This document shows positions 49,633 through 57,812 of a stretch of DNA of 64,000 nucleotides, in pieces. Position 1 is the first letter of the stretch. Every line of letters starts with the position of its first letter. The stretch is from positions 186,001 through 250,000 of the forward strand of contig NZ_CAKLPX010000002.1 in the NCBI RefSeq assembly GCF_923077115.1, given 5' to 3'. The DNA comes from Sinobacterium norvegicum (GTDB lineage Bacteria > Pseudomonadota > Gammaproteobacteria > Pseudomonadales > Sinobacteriaceae). Under the pieces are notes generated by a model, which saw only the letters and a program-made list of their open reading frames with translations, searched no databases and was not told where the DNA came from. The position numbers were made by a program, and so were the translations under genes.

Positions 49633-50256
49633 ATGCAGTCAACTTTATTTTATGTTCACGACCCTATGTGCTCTTGGTGTTGGGGCTATAACCCCGTTTG
49701 GCAACAGCTTAAGCAGCAGCTGCCTGAAGGTGTCGCAATAGAATACATCGTCGGTGGCTTGGCACCTGATACTGATGAACCTATGCCAGCGGAGCAGCGT
49801 CAGCAGATCGAAGGGTATTGGCGTGAAATTCAAGATCAGTTAGGTTCTGAATTCAACTTTGACTTTTGGCAAGAAAACACGCCGCGTCGCGCTACCTACG
49901 AGTCTTGCCGCGCTGTTATTGCCGCCGATAAGCAGGGTGAACAGGAAACCATGATCGAAGCCATTCAGCAGGCTTATTATCTGCGGGCGAAAAACCCTTC
50001 CGATCGGAGTGTGCTGGTTGAATTAGCGACAGAGATCGGTTTGGATACGGCGACATTTTTGGCCGATCTAGATGAGGCTGATACTGAAATCAGGTTGTTA
50101 GATGATATCGCCATGGCCAGACGCTGGAAGGTGCCAGGCTTTCCAGCGTTGGTGTTGCTGGCCGGTGATCAGCTGAAGCATATTGAGGTGGATTATAAAA
50201 ATCCTGAGACCTCGCTGCAGCAAATCAAGCAGTGCATAAAGCAGGCGACTCAGTAG
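49633..50256 (+). CDS. DsbA-family thioredoxin-fold protein
   Basis: The 207-residue product is a cytoplasmic DsbA-like oxidoreductase (COG3531-type). The redox motif CSWC is at residues 13-16 in DPMCSWCWGYNPVW, and the cis-proline is in VPGFPALVLL near residue 175. There is no signal peptide. The helical insert (about 60-140) is as in FrnE/2-hydroxychromene-2-carboxylate isomerase-like proteins. Redox partner unknown. Confidence 0.9.
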   Translation: MQSTLFYVHDPMCSWCWGYNPVWQQLKQQLPEGVAIEYIVGGLAPDTDEPMPAEQRQQIEGYWREIQDQLGSEFNFDFWQENTPRRATYESCRAVIAADKQGEQETMIEAIQQAYYLRAKNPSDRSVLVELATEIGLDTATFLADLDEADTEIRLLDDIAMARRWKVPGFPALVLLAGDQLKHIEVDYKNPETSLQQIKQCIKQATQ

Positions 50257-50276
50257 CCGCTGCGGCCTATCGGCGC

Positions 50277-51509
50277 CTAAGCGGCGTCGAAGGTAATGTT
50301 CATCTGTTTCATCGCATTGACGAAGTATGAACGCACAAACAAAGGCTTATCCTTGAATTTTGGCCTGTGAAGACGAGTAATAACCTCCTCGAACATCACC
50401 CGTAACTCGAGTCTCGCCAAGTGTGAACCAATGCAGAAGTGCTGGCCAATGCCAAAGGCCCGGTGCTGATTATAGAGATCGGGCATTCGCTCTGGTCGGG
50501 TGACATCAAACACACTGGCATCTTCACCGAAGATGCTCTCGTCGTGATTGGCGCAGTGGTAGTGCAGCACCACCTTGTCGCCCTTGGCAATATCTTGGTT
50601 ACCTATTTTAGTGTCCTCCATGGCGGTGCGTCGCATGGTGGTAAAGGCGGTGTTGTAGCGCAGAATTTCCTCGGTAGCAGAGGCAATTTTATCGGGATTA
50701 TCGACCAAGTACTGCAGCTGATCTGGGTGCTCCATCAGTAGTCGCATGCCCTGTGCAGTGACGGTGCGGGTTGATTCATTGCCGCCGACCAATAGCAGTA
50801 CAAAGAACCAGCAGAATTCCTCCTGGGTCAGGGCCTCACCAGCCACGGCGCCGTCGAGCAGGGCGCCGACCAAATCATTCTGTGGGTTTGCCTTATGCTG
50901 TTCGGCGAGGTTGTTGGCGTATTGAATCACCTCAAAGGCAGCCATCTGACCCTCTTCTTCCGAGGTCGACATATCCGGGTCATCGGCGAAGATCATGGTA
51001 TTGGTCCAGTTGAAGAACTGCTTGCGATCGTCGGCCGGTACACCGAGCAGATCGAGAATAGCAATCAACGGTAGTTCGGCGGCAATGTCTTCGACAAATT
51101 CGCACTCGCCCTTATCGATGACGGCATCGACAATGCGCTTGGCGTGCGCGCGAAAGGCTGGCTCATAAGATTCTACTGAGGCCGGTGTAAAAGCGCGCCG
51201 GATAATCTTGCGGTATTTTTGGTGAATCGGAGGGTCCATATTAATGATTTGCTGTTGCAGGATCGGCCGCATCTCATCAGGAATCTCCATCGGGAAAGCA
51301 AGCCTTTCGTGCGAGGAGAAAATTTTAGGATTCTTAGACACATAATCGAGTTCTTCGCGCTGAGTGACCAACCAATAGGGGATGTTGGTAATGGGGTCTG
51401 CCATGCGTATAACCGGACCGGCGTTACGCAGCTCTTTGAGTTCCTGATAGGGCATACCCTCAGCGTAGGTTTCTGGGTCGAGCATATTTGAAAAAGGGCA
51501 TTTACCCAT
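50277..51509 (-). CDS. Cytochrome P450
   Basis: The 410-residue product is a soluble bacterial P450. Motifs present are the I-helix oxygen site LLVGGNESTRT (about residues 239-249), ExxR in EEILRYN, and the heme loop FGIGQHFCIG with ligand Cys359. It starts at an ATG with an AGGAG ribosome binding site nine bases before it; the frame runs upstream to 51551 without family sequence. No ferredoxin or reductase gene is adjacent, so the electron donor is elsewhere. The substrate is unknown. Confidence 0.95.
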   Translation of the reverse strand: MGKCPFSNMLDPETYAEGMPYQELKELRNAGPVIRMADPITNIPYWLVTQREELDYVSKNPKIFSSHERLAFPMEIPDEMRPILQQQIINMDPPIHQKYRKIIRRAFTPASVESYEPAFRAHAKRIVDAVIDKGECEFVEDIAAELPLIAILDLLGVPADDRKQFFNWTNTMIFADDPDMSTSEEEGQMAAFEVIQYANNLAEQHKANPQNDLVGALLDGAVAGEALTQEEFCWFFVLLLVGGNESTRTVTAQGMRLLMEHPDQLQYLVDNPDKIASATEEILRYNTAFTTMRRTAMEDTKIGNQDIAKGDKVVLHYHCANHDESIFGEDASVFDVTRPERMPDLYNQHRAFGIGQHFCIGSHLARLELRVMFEEVITRLHRPKFKDKPLFVRSYFVNAMKQMNITFDAA

Positions 51510-51762
51510 GGTGGCACTCCTGATTTGCAGTCTTAAAATTAGCGTTATCAATACGAATAACTAAAGGCTAATAGTCGTTAGTTGGAAATACCAGATAAAA
51601 AGTGTGGTTATAGATTACCGCTTGTTCATTTAAGTGGTGACATATTGCGCGCTGGTGGCGAAAACCTTGGCATTATTGTGTGCCAGAGCTCGGTTCGGCT
51701 TTGGTAGTTATCACCGGCTTTGATACTATAGCCTGCTACCAATAATAATTTCAGGCCTATTT
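51510..51762. promoter_or_regulatory. Intergenic region between P450 and cbiB
   Basis: This 253-base gap is the divergent promoter region. I looked for a cobalamin riboswitch before cbiB and found no B12-box-like sequence, and no other structured element. Confidence 0.4.
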
Positions 51763-52734
51763 ATGTTTGAGTTTTCGCTGGCAATAACAGCCGTGGTCGC
51801 CGCACTGGTACTGGATTACCTCTTCGGTGAGCCGCGTCGCTATCATCCGCTGGTTGGCCTGGGCAAAATTATTGGCAAGATAGAGCGGCTCTGTTATCCC
51901 CAACAGGTGCAGCAGTCGACGGAGGACAGCGACTGCTTCGAGGCACCCTCACCCCGGCGCCAGCGTTGGAGAGGCGTATCGGCGGTGTTATTGGTGTTAT
52001 CCGCGCCCTTATTATTGGCGCTTCTATTGCAGTTGCTGTTGCCGCCAGGGCACTTTATGAGCTTTTTACTCAGTGCGGTGGTGGTCTATTTCTGTATTGG
52101 CTGTCGTTCGCTGGGTGAGCATGCCGAGGCCATTGCCAAACCGCTGTTGGCCGGTGATATCGATGGCGCACGCGCCGGCTTGTCGATGATCGTCAGTCGA
52201 GATACCTCCGAGTGCCAAGAGCAGGAAATTGCAGCGGGCACTATTGAGTCGGTGCTCGAAAACGGCAGTGATGCGGTGATTGCGCCACTGTTTTGGTTTT
52301 TAGTCTTAGGCTTACCCGGCATCGTAGCCTATCGGGTTATTAACACCCTCGATGCGATGTGGGGTTATAAAAATGACCAGTACTTATATTTCGGCTGGGC
52401 GGCGGCGAAGCTGGATGATGTGGTGAATTACCTACCGGCGAGATTTTGCGCTTTAGGTTACGCGGTCTGCGGTCAGACGCGTGTTGCTCTACGCTGCTGG
52501 CGCCAGCAGGCGAAGGCTTATAAAAGCCCGAATGGCGGGCCGGTTATGGCCGCCGGCGCTGGCGCGATTGGCGTGGTTGTCGGTGGCGATGCTGTCTACT
52601 TTGGTCAGTCGTTGGCCCGTACCGAACTCGGTGAGGGGCGCCCGCCGATCGCCGCCGATATCGATGCCAGCTTCCAATTATTACTGCGCACTATCGGCGT
52701 TAGTTTATTACTATTGCTGCCCTTTACTCTTTGA
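51763..52734 (+). CDS. cbiB: Adenosylcobinamide-phosphate synthase
   Basis: The 323-residue integral membrane enzyme joins aminopropanol phosphate to adenosylcobyric acid. Signature segments are DYLFGEPRRYHPLVGLGKIIG at about residues 19-39, ARAGLSMIVSRDTSECQEQEIAAGTIESVLENGSDAVIAPLFWF at about 143-187 and NTLDAMWGYKNDQYLYFGWAAAKLDDVVNYLPAR. The following gene, CobD-like, makes the amine substrate, so the two act together. No other corrin gene is in the window. Confidence 0.96.
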   Translation: MFEFSLAITAVVAALVLDYLFGEPRRYHPLVGLGKIIGKIERLCYPQQVQQSTEDSDCFEAPSPRRQRWRGVSAVLLVLSAPLLLALLLQLLLPPGHFMSFLLSAVVVYFCIGCRSLGEHAEAIAKPLLAGDIDGARAGLSMIVSRDTSECQEQEIAAGTIESVLENGSDAVIAPLFWFLVLGLPGIVAYRVINTLDAMWGYKNDQYLYFGWAAAKLDDVVNYLPARFCALGYAVCGQTRVALRCWRQQAKAYKSPNGGPVMAAGAGAIGVVVGGDAVYFGQSLARTELGEGRPPIAADIDASFQLLLRTIGVSLLLLLPFTL

Positions 52735-52739
52735 TAAAC

Positions 52740-53810
52740 ATGCTAATGAAGAAGTTAAATCACGGCGGTAACATCCGTTATTGGGCCGAAAAAACCAAGA
52801 CAGCGACGGCGCAGTGGTTGGATTTATCCACCGGAGTCAGCCCCGATGGTTACCCTGTCGAAGGCATTCCCGCGGCAGCCTTTCAGTATTTACCTGATCG
52901 TAGCGAGTCGTTGATGAGGGCCGCGAGGGAATATTATCAGAGCCACAATATTGTTGCGGTTAATGGTTCGCAGCAGGCTATCGAGATGCTACCCAGATTG
53001 ATTGCGCCGCTGAGGGTGGCGCTGCCCGATGTGGGATACCAAGAGCATGCGCATTGCTGGCAGCGCGCCGGCCATACTGCAATATGGTATGACGGATTTA
53101 ACCCCGAGCAGTTGCAGGCCTTGATTGACATGGAAAAGATTGATGCGGCGGTATTGATCAACCCCAACAACCCGACTGGCGCCAGAGTTGGGATAGAGCT
53201 TATTGCGTCGTGGGCAGCGGCGTTTGCGCGGCGCGGTGGTGTCTTGATTGTCGATGAGGCGTTTATAGATCTAACGCCCGAGCAGAGTGTCTCTGGCTTA
53301 ACCGGTCGTCCGGGGCTTGTGGTATTACGCTCGGTGGGTAAGTTTTTTGGTTTGGCGGGTCTGAGGGTTGGCTTTGTCATGGCGGAGTCATCACTGTTAA
53401 GCCGTATTGAGGCAGAGCTGTCTCCGTGGCAAATAAATGGCCCCGCAGAGTTTTTGCTGATCAAGGCATTGGCTGATAGTTCATGGCAGCATCAGCAGCG
53501 AAACAGAACTCAGGCCTCATCGATGGCAATGGCCGGCATACTGCAGTTACATCTGCCGCATGTTTTTTGCAATAATGGCTTGTTTCTTACCGCAGTAATA
53601 GCTAACGCCGAGGCGGAGGCGTTATTCGCCCACCTTCTCAATAGACAGATTCTGATCCGTATTGGAGCGGTTGATAAACAGCGAAGCTTTGTTCGATTTG
53701 GCCTGATTGAAAACGCTGCCGTAGAGACGTTTGCCGCCCTTGAGCAGGCGCTATCAGATTTTATGACGCCCCGCTCTTGTTCTGAAGCCGTTTGTGAAAT
53801 AGCGAACTAA
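52740..53810 (+). CDS. cobD: Threonine-phosphate decarboxylase (cobalamin side-chain)
   Basis: The 356-residue PLP enzyme of fold type I makes (R)-1-aminopropan-2-ol phosphate for cobalamin. Evidence is LNHGGNIRYWAEK and LDLSTGVSPDGYP at the N-terminus, INPNNPTGARVG near residue 145, VDEAFIDLTP near residue 170, and the PLP-lysine region SVGKFFGLAGLRVGF near residue 200. The start could be the ATG at 52740 or 52746. It lies directly after cbiB. Confidence 0.92.
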   Translation: MLMKKLNHGGNIRYWAEKTKTATAQWLDLSTGVSPDGYPVEGIPAAAFQYLPDRSESLMRAAREYYQSHNIVAVNGSQQAIEMLPRLIAPLRVALPDVGYQEHAHCWQRAGHTAIWYDGFNPEQLQALIDMEKIDAAVLINPNNPTGARVGIELIASWAAAFARRGGVLIVDEAFIDLTPEQSVSGLTGRPGLVVLRSVGKFFGLAGLRVGFVMAESSLLSRIEAELSPWQINGPAEFLLIKALADSSWQHQQRNRTQASSMAMAGILQLHLPHVFCNNGLFLTAVIANAEAEALFAHLLNRQILIRIGAVDKQRSFVRFGLIENAAVETFAALEQALSDFMTPRSCSEAVCEIAN

Positions 53811-54118
53811 AAGCGAAAAAAATAAATTTTTTTTTTGGTTATATCATCGCATCAGAAAAAAACACACTCTAAGTTTGTGAGTACTTGCATACGTTAAATG
53901 TAAGCAATAGTAGTAATTAATAAGGTAGGCGACATATAAAAATAGCTTCCCCCCCGCCGTGAATGATGACATTTGTATAAAAGTACGACAGTTGTCACGG
54001 CGGCTCTGTTCAAGGAATATAAAATCATTATCGCTATGATGGCGTTTGGGCGAGCAGTATTTATGCCCCAATAATAATGAGGTCGATATAGCCGGCCAAC
54101 TGACCAGAGAATAATAAT
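53811..54118. promoter_or_regulatory. AT-rich regulatory region upstream of the FAD oxidase gene
   Basis: This 308-base stretch has no credible gene. It contains a long T run near 53826-53837 that could end cobD transcription, a C7 tract at 53949-53955 and the 9-bp dyad reported separately. Confidence 0.5.
53954..54003. promoter_or_regulatory. Nine-bp perfect inverted repeat upstream of the FAD oxidase
   Basis: CCGCCGTGA (53954-53962) and TCACGGCGG (53995-54003) are perfect inverted copies with a 32-base AT-rich spacer. They lie about 115 bases before the oxidase start. They may bind a dimeric regulator or fold as a leader hairpin; no family is recognised. Confidence 0.55.
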
Positions 54119-56293
54119 ATGAAGTCAATAAAGAATATTGCTGCGGCCCTGAGTGTGGCAGCGAGTTGCGTCTTCAGCGTGGCAGCCTTTGCCGGTGGTG
54201 GTGGACCGCCAGCCCCGACTGTTGATGCCGAGCGTGTCCGTATCACTTTCACAGCAGACACTGACCCTGCTAAGTTGATGCCTATCCGTCTGTTGGAAGG
54301 TATTGAGATATGGCCTGCCGCCGATGAAACCAATGTGACTCACTACAATGTATATTGGGGTGACAGCGAGAAGAACAAATTGGGTATAGCCTTAGCCCCC
54401 AAGCTTGCTCATATACCAGCGACCGGTGATGGCCAGGTTATTCGCTATGATTTCCCGCCAAATCTTAAGATGGAAGCAGGTGCGATCTGGGTATTGGTTT
54501 GTACCGAGAATGACGGCTCCGAGCACTGTGGCAAAAACGGTAATATGGAAAAGGTTACCGACGATTTGATCGGTACACTGAACACCTTAAACGCGATTAA
54601 GGACTTGATTAAATCGAACGATGAGCAGTCCTGTTCCGGTTTAAAAGTGATGGAAACCTGTGGCGACCTAGTCTGTAACGGCATTGAGACCGAAACCAGC
54701 TGCCCATCTGATTGCAGTAACTATGGCCTGGCATCGTTTAATTACCAGACCCTGTGTGATGAAGTACAAAATGTTTATCACCCAACCTCTATTGCAGAGC
54801 TGCAGAGCATTATTGCTAACGCCTCCGCCAATGGCCAGCGCGTGAAGGTTAATGGTGGTGCTGGATATAAGGGGACTACCGGCTCGGCCAGTAATATTGT
54901 TTGCTCCGATGGCATCGTTATCAGTATGGATCAAATTGACGACAATAACCCTAACTTCTCTATGGCGTTAGAGACCTTTGAGGGCCAGGAAGTTGTGAAC
55001 ATCCCTGCGGGTACCAACCTGCACGAGGTGGGTGAATGGCTTTATGAACGCGGCCGCTCTATTGGCTTTACTCACCTGGGTTGGAGACACCCATCGATTG
55101 CGGGTGCCGTTGGCACCTCTGCGCATGGTAGCTCTCCTAAGCACAACGGTGTTGTTGCCCACCGCGTGGTGGCGATGGACATTATCAATCCAGCGGGTGA
55201 GCTTGCCACCTACTCGGCAGCAACCACCGGTGTGAGCAATCCTGATCTGTGGAAGGCGATGAAAACGCACATGGGTTATTTCGGTGTGGTTACCGGTGTC
55301 CGGGTTGCGGTAGAAGACGCTCAGAATATACAGGTAAAGGTTACGTTCCATAAGCAGAGCGAATTATTCTCAAATAATAAGACCGGCAGTGTCTTTAATG
55401 ATATTAAAGACTGTGATTATGGTACTTATAACTGGTTCCCAAGTATTAATCGATACATGAAAACCTGTGGTCGTATCACCGATCAGCCTGCTGAAGAGGG
55501 GGCTAACAATCGCCTGTTATTTCCCTATATCGACTTGAGCCAATTGTCGGCGCAACAAACTATGCAGATTTATCAGCTAGGTGCTTGTCAGCCAGAAAGC
55601 GGTGCTCATCAGCTGATGACCCAGATGCGCTATAACGGCTGGCATTTAACGCCACCGTTAGTTAAGACGATTAATGGCAAGACGCGTTATACCACCGATG
55701 CTATCGGTCCAGTTCACCGAATGATTTCGAGCAAATTGATTGATATTGTGCCGCGTGAAGTGTTCCAGATGGACTGGGAAGTTTCTGTTCCTGCGCAAAA
55801 TCTTCAGGCAGCAATGGAATATTTAAAAGATGCAACCAACGGTGCCAACGCATCTGGTCGGGAGCTGCCGGTTTCTCTTATCGGTATGTTTATTCGCTTT
55901 TCTAAGAGTGAAGACACAACACTGATGGCGTACACAGGTACTGGTGGGCCATTCGAGGACGGTACAACGACAGCGCATATTGAAACGCCGATTTTTGTTC
56001 CGGTAAATTTGTCTGAGGCTGAATTTGATAACTACATGGCGCCTTATGAAGAGATTATGGATACCCTGGTTAGTCAGTACGGTGCTCGTGGTCACTGGGG
56101 TAAGAATATGCATTCGATGGATCCTTGGTTGTTCGAACTGCAAAAAACTGTTGGTTCATATGATTACGATTCACGCTTCCAGCGCTTTAACGAGCAGGTT
56201 GGTCAGTTTGACCCCAATGGTATGTTTGCCAACCGAGCGGCAAAAACTCTGGGTATTGAATATCCCAATTTTAGCTACCCAGCCAGTTGGTAA
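54119..56293 (+). CDS. Secreted FAD-linked oxidase with Fn3-like region and cysteine motif
   Basis: The 724-residue product has a signal peptide (residues 1-25, SVAAFA). A beta-rich region at about 37-130 resembles a fibronectin type III fold (THYNVYWGD, VIRYDFPP). A cysteine motif CGDLVCNGIETETSCPSDC lies at 181-199, similar to small CGxGxCxxxETxxxCPxDC modules. From about 215 a VAO/PCMH FAD-binding domain begins (VKVNGGAGYKG, HPSIAGAVGTSAHGSS, GYFGVVTGVRV), and an ALO-like C-terminal half ends in FDPNGMFAN. The usual GGHSP covalent-flavin histidine is replaced by GGAGYKG, so FAD may be bound non-covalently. Related enzymes oxidise sugar lactones or alcohols to form H2O2; the substrate is unknown. 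Confidence 0.85.
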   Translation: MKSIKNIAAALSVAASCVFSVAAFAGGGGPPAPTVDAERVRITFTADTDPAKLMPIRLLEGIEIWPAADETNVTHYNVYWGDSEKNKLGIALAPKLAHIPATGDGQVIRYDFPPNLKMEAGAIWVLVCTENDGSEHCGKNGNMEKVTDDLIGTLNTLNAIKDLIKSNDEQSCSGLKVMETCGDLVCNGIETETSCPSDCSNYGLASFNYQTLCDEVQNVYHPTSIAELQSIIANASANGQRVKVNGGAGYKGTTGSASNIVCSDGIVISMDQIDDNNPNFSMALETFEGQEVVNIPAGTNLHEVGEWLYERGRSIGFTHLGWRHPSIAGAVGTSAHGSSPKHNGVVAHRVVAMDIINPAGELATYSAATTGVSNPDLWKAMKTHMGYFGVVTGVRVAVEDAQNIQVKVTFHKQSELFSNNKTGSVFNDIKDCDYGTYNWFPSINRYMKTCGRITDQPAEEGANNRLLFPYIDLSQLSAQQTMQIYQLGACQPESGAHQLMTQMRYNGWHLTPPLVKTINGKTRYTTDAIGPVHRMISSKLIDIVPREVFQMDWEVSVPAQNLQAAMEYLKDATNGANASGRELPVSLIGMFIRFSKSEDTTLMAYTGTGGPFEDGTTTAHIETPIFVPVNLSEAEFDNYMAPYEEIMDTLVSQYGARGHWGKNMHSMDPWLFELQKTVGSYDYDSRFQRFNEQVGQFDPNGMFANRAAKTLGIEYPNFSYPASW

Positions 56294-56318
56294 TACTTAG
56301 CCAAGACAGGAGATAGAA

Positions 56319-56353
56319 TAAAAGAGCCAGCTTTAAGCTGGCCTTTTATTTTC
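56319..56353 (+). terminator. Intrinsic terminator between the FAD oxidase and ankyrin genes
   Basis: GCCAGC and GCTGGC form a stem around a TTTAA centre, followed by CTTTTATTTT. It lies about 30 bases after the oxidase stop codon. Confidence 0.85.
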
Positions 56354-56378
56354 TAAAATAAATAAGGGTCTGATTTTT

Positions 56379-57812
56379 ATGATGTCGTTTAATCGTTTTG
56401 TCACTGTTCTTATGTTGTTAACAGCCAGTCTATTTTGTCAGGCTGGGGTAGTTGATGTAGAAAAAAAAGATATCGACAATGTCGTCACAGATAATGGCTC
56501 TGCTCAATTAGAAAGTTTCATCAAGGCAGTAAAAATGATGGACTCAGCCTTAGTAACGCAATATATCGCTGCCGGCATCGATGTGAACAGTAAAGGTAGC
56601 AGCCCCTATCCTGCTGTGTTCTACGCCAGCGCAAAAAATTACGATGACATTTTACAGCAGTTATTAGATGCCGGATCGGATGTCAATCAGTCAGGTCGGG
56701 GCGGCTGGACACCGTTGATGGTGGCCTCATTGCACGGTCATCAAGATATTGTCGCAGCACTGCTGGAAGCGAAAGCCGAGCAGGAATTGAAAAGTGCCGA
56801 TGGTATGACGGCGTTGATGTATGCAGTGGCAGAAAAAAACCAAACAGCGGCAGCCTTGTTAATCGAAGCTGGGGCCAACCCCAATGCCATTATTGGTGAT
56901 GAAAAAAGTGCCAACAAATCTGTTTTGAGTTTGGCCGTTGAAGGGGGAGACACTGCCATTATCGACACCTTGATTAACATGGGTGCAAAGGTTGATGGTG
57001 GAAAAGATCGTTATCAGCCGCTGTATTATGCGTTGCAAAAGAATAATATTTTAATGACCGACAGATTGGTCGAGGCCGGAGCCAGCCTGCAGTGGCAGGA
57101 CCGAGAGGGTAATAACTACTTGCATTTAAACGCGGCAAAAGCTGACCGTCAAACAGTACAATATTTAATAGAGCACCGTGTTAATTATGGTGCTGTTAAT
57201 AGAGCGGGAAAGTTGCCGCTGGATATTGCCGCAGAGCGAGGGAATGTTGAAAATATGTCGGTGCTGATAAAAGTAAGCGATAAGTTGGACAGGGTAGGTG
57301 CTTACTTTAATTCGGTGACAGCTGGTGTACAAAGTTCAACAGCCATATTGTTAGAGAGCGGTATTAAGATTAATAGTCGGGATAGACAGGGAAGAACAGG
57401 GTTGATGATTGCCGCTGAATACCGTCATCATCACCTGGTGGATTTTTTGCTGGCACAGGGCGTCGATGTCAAATATCGAGATAAACAGGGGCGTACGGCT
57501 CTGATGTACGGTGTTACCGCCAACCCCTCGAAGATTCGAATCGTCAATTCATTATTGGCGGCGGGCAGTGACAGTGAACAGGAGGATAACAAGGGGCACT
57601 CGGCGCTGATGATGGCGGTGATGGCGGCGGATTCAGTTGACCCTGCTGTGGTTGAATTATTGATTGCTAATGGTGCCAGCAGCACGATGGCAGCGGAAAG
57701 AATTAGTCAGCAAATTACTGTGGCGGAGCAGGAAAATAATTCGACGCGGTTACAAAAGCTAGCGTTGCTGGCCGAGATTATTGATCAGCCTGTTGTCGCC
57801 ACCGCGCAATAG
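56379..57812 (+). CDS. Exported ankyrin-repeat protein
   Basis: The 477-residue product begins with a signal peptide (residues 1-22, SLFCQAG) and then about ten ankyrin repeats between residues 45 and 430, several with the standard GxTALMxAxxxxxxxxVxxLLxAGAD pattern (GWTPLMVASLHGHQDIVAALLEA, GMTALMYAVAEKNQTAAALLIEAGANPN, GRTGLMIAAEYRHHHLVDFLLAQG). It is expected to act in the periplasm. It begins 26 bases after a terminator, so it probably has its own promoter. Its last 35 bases overlap the end of lnt on the other strand. A known parallel is the periplasmic AnkB beside catalase in Pseudomonas. Confidence 0.88.
   Translation: MMSFNRFVTVLMLLTASLFCQAGVVDVEKKDIDNVVTDNGSAQLESFIKAVKMMDSALVTQYIAAGIDVNSKGSSPYPAVFYASAKNYDDILQQLLDAGSDVNQSGRGGWTPLMVASLHGHQDIVAALLEAKAEQELKSADGMTALMYAVAEKNQTAAALLIEAGANPNAIIGDEKSANKSVLSLAVEGGDTAIIDTLINMGAKVDGGKDRYQPLYYALQKNNILMTDRLVEAGASLQWQDREGNNYLHLNAAKADRQTVQYLIEHRVNYGAVNRAGKLPLDIAAERGNVENMSVLIKVSDKLDRVGAYFNSVTAGVQSSTAILLESGIKINSRDRQGRTGLMIAAEYRHHHLVDFLLAQGVDVKYRDKQGRTALMYGVTANPSKIRIVNSLLAAGSDSEQEDNKGHSALMMAVMAADSVDPAVVELLIANGASSTMAAERISQQITVAEQENNSTRLQKLALLAEIIDQPVVATAQ

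Noticed and set aside
51510-51762. Cobalamin riboswitch upstream of cbiB
   Set aside because: I found no B12-box-like sequence or the expected long structured leader.
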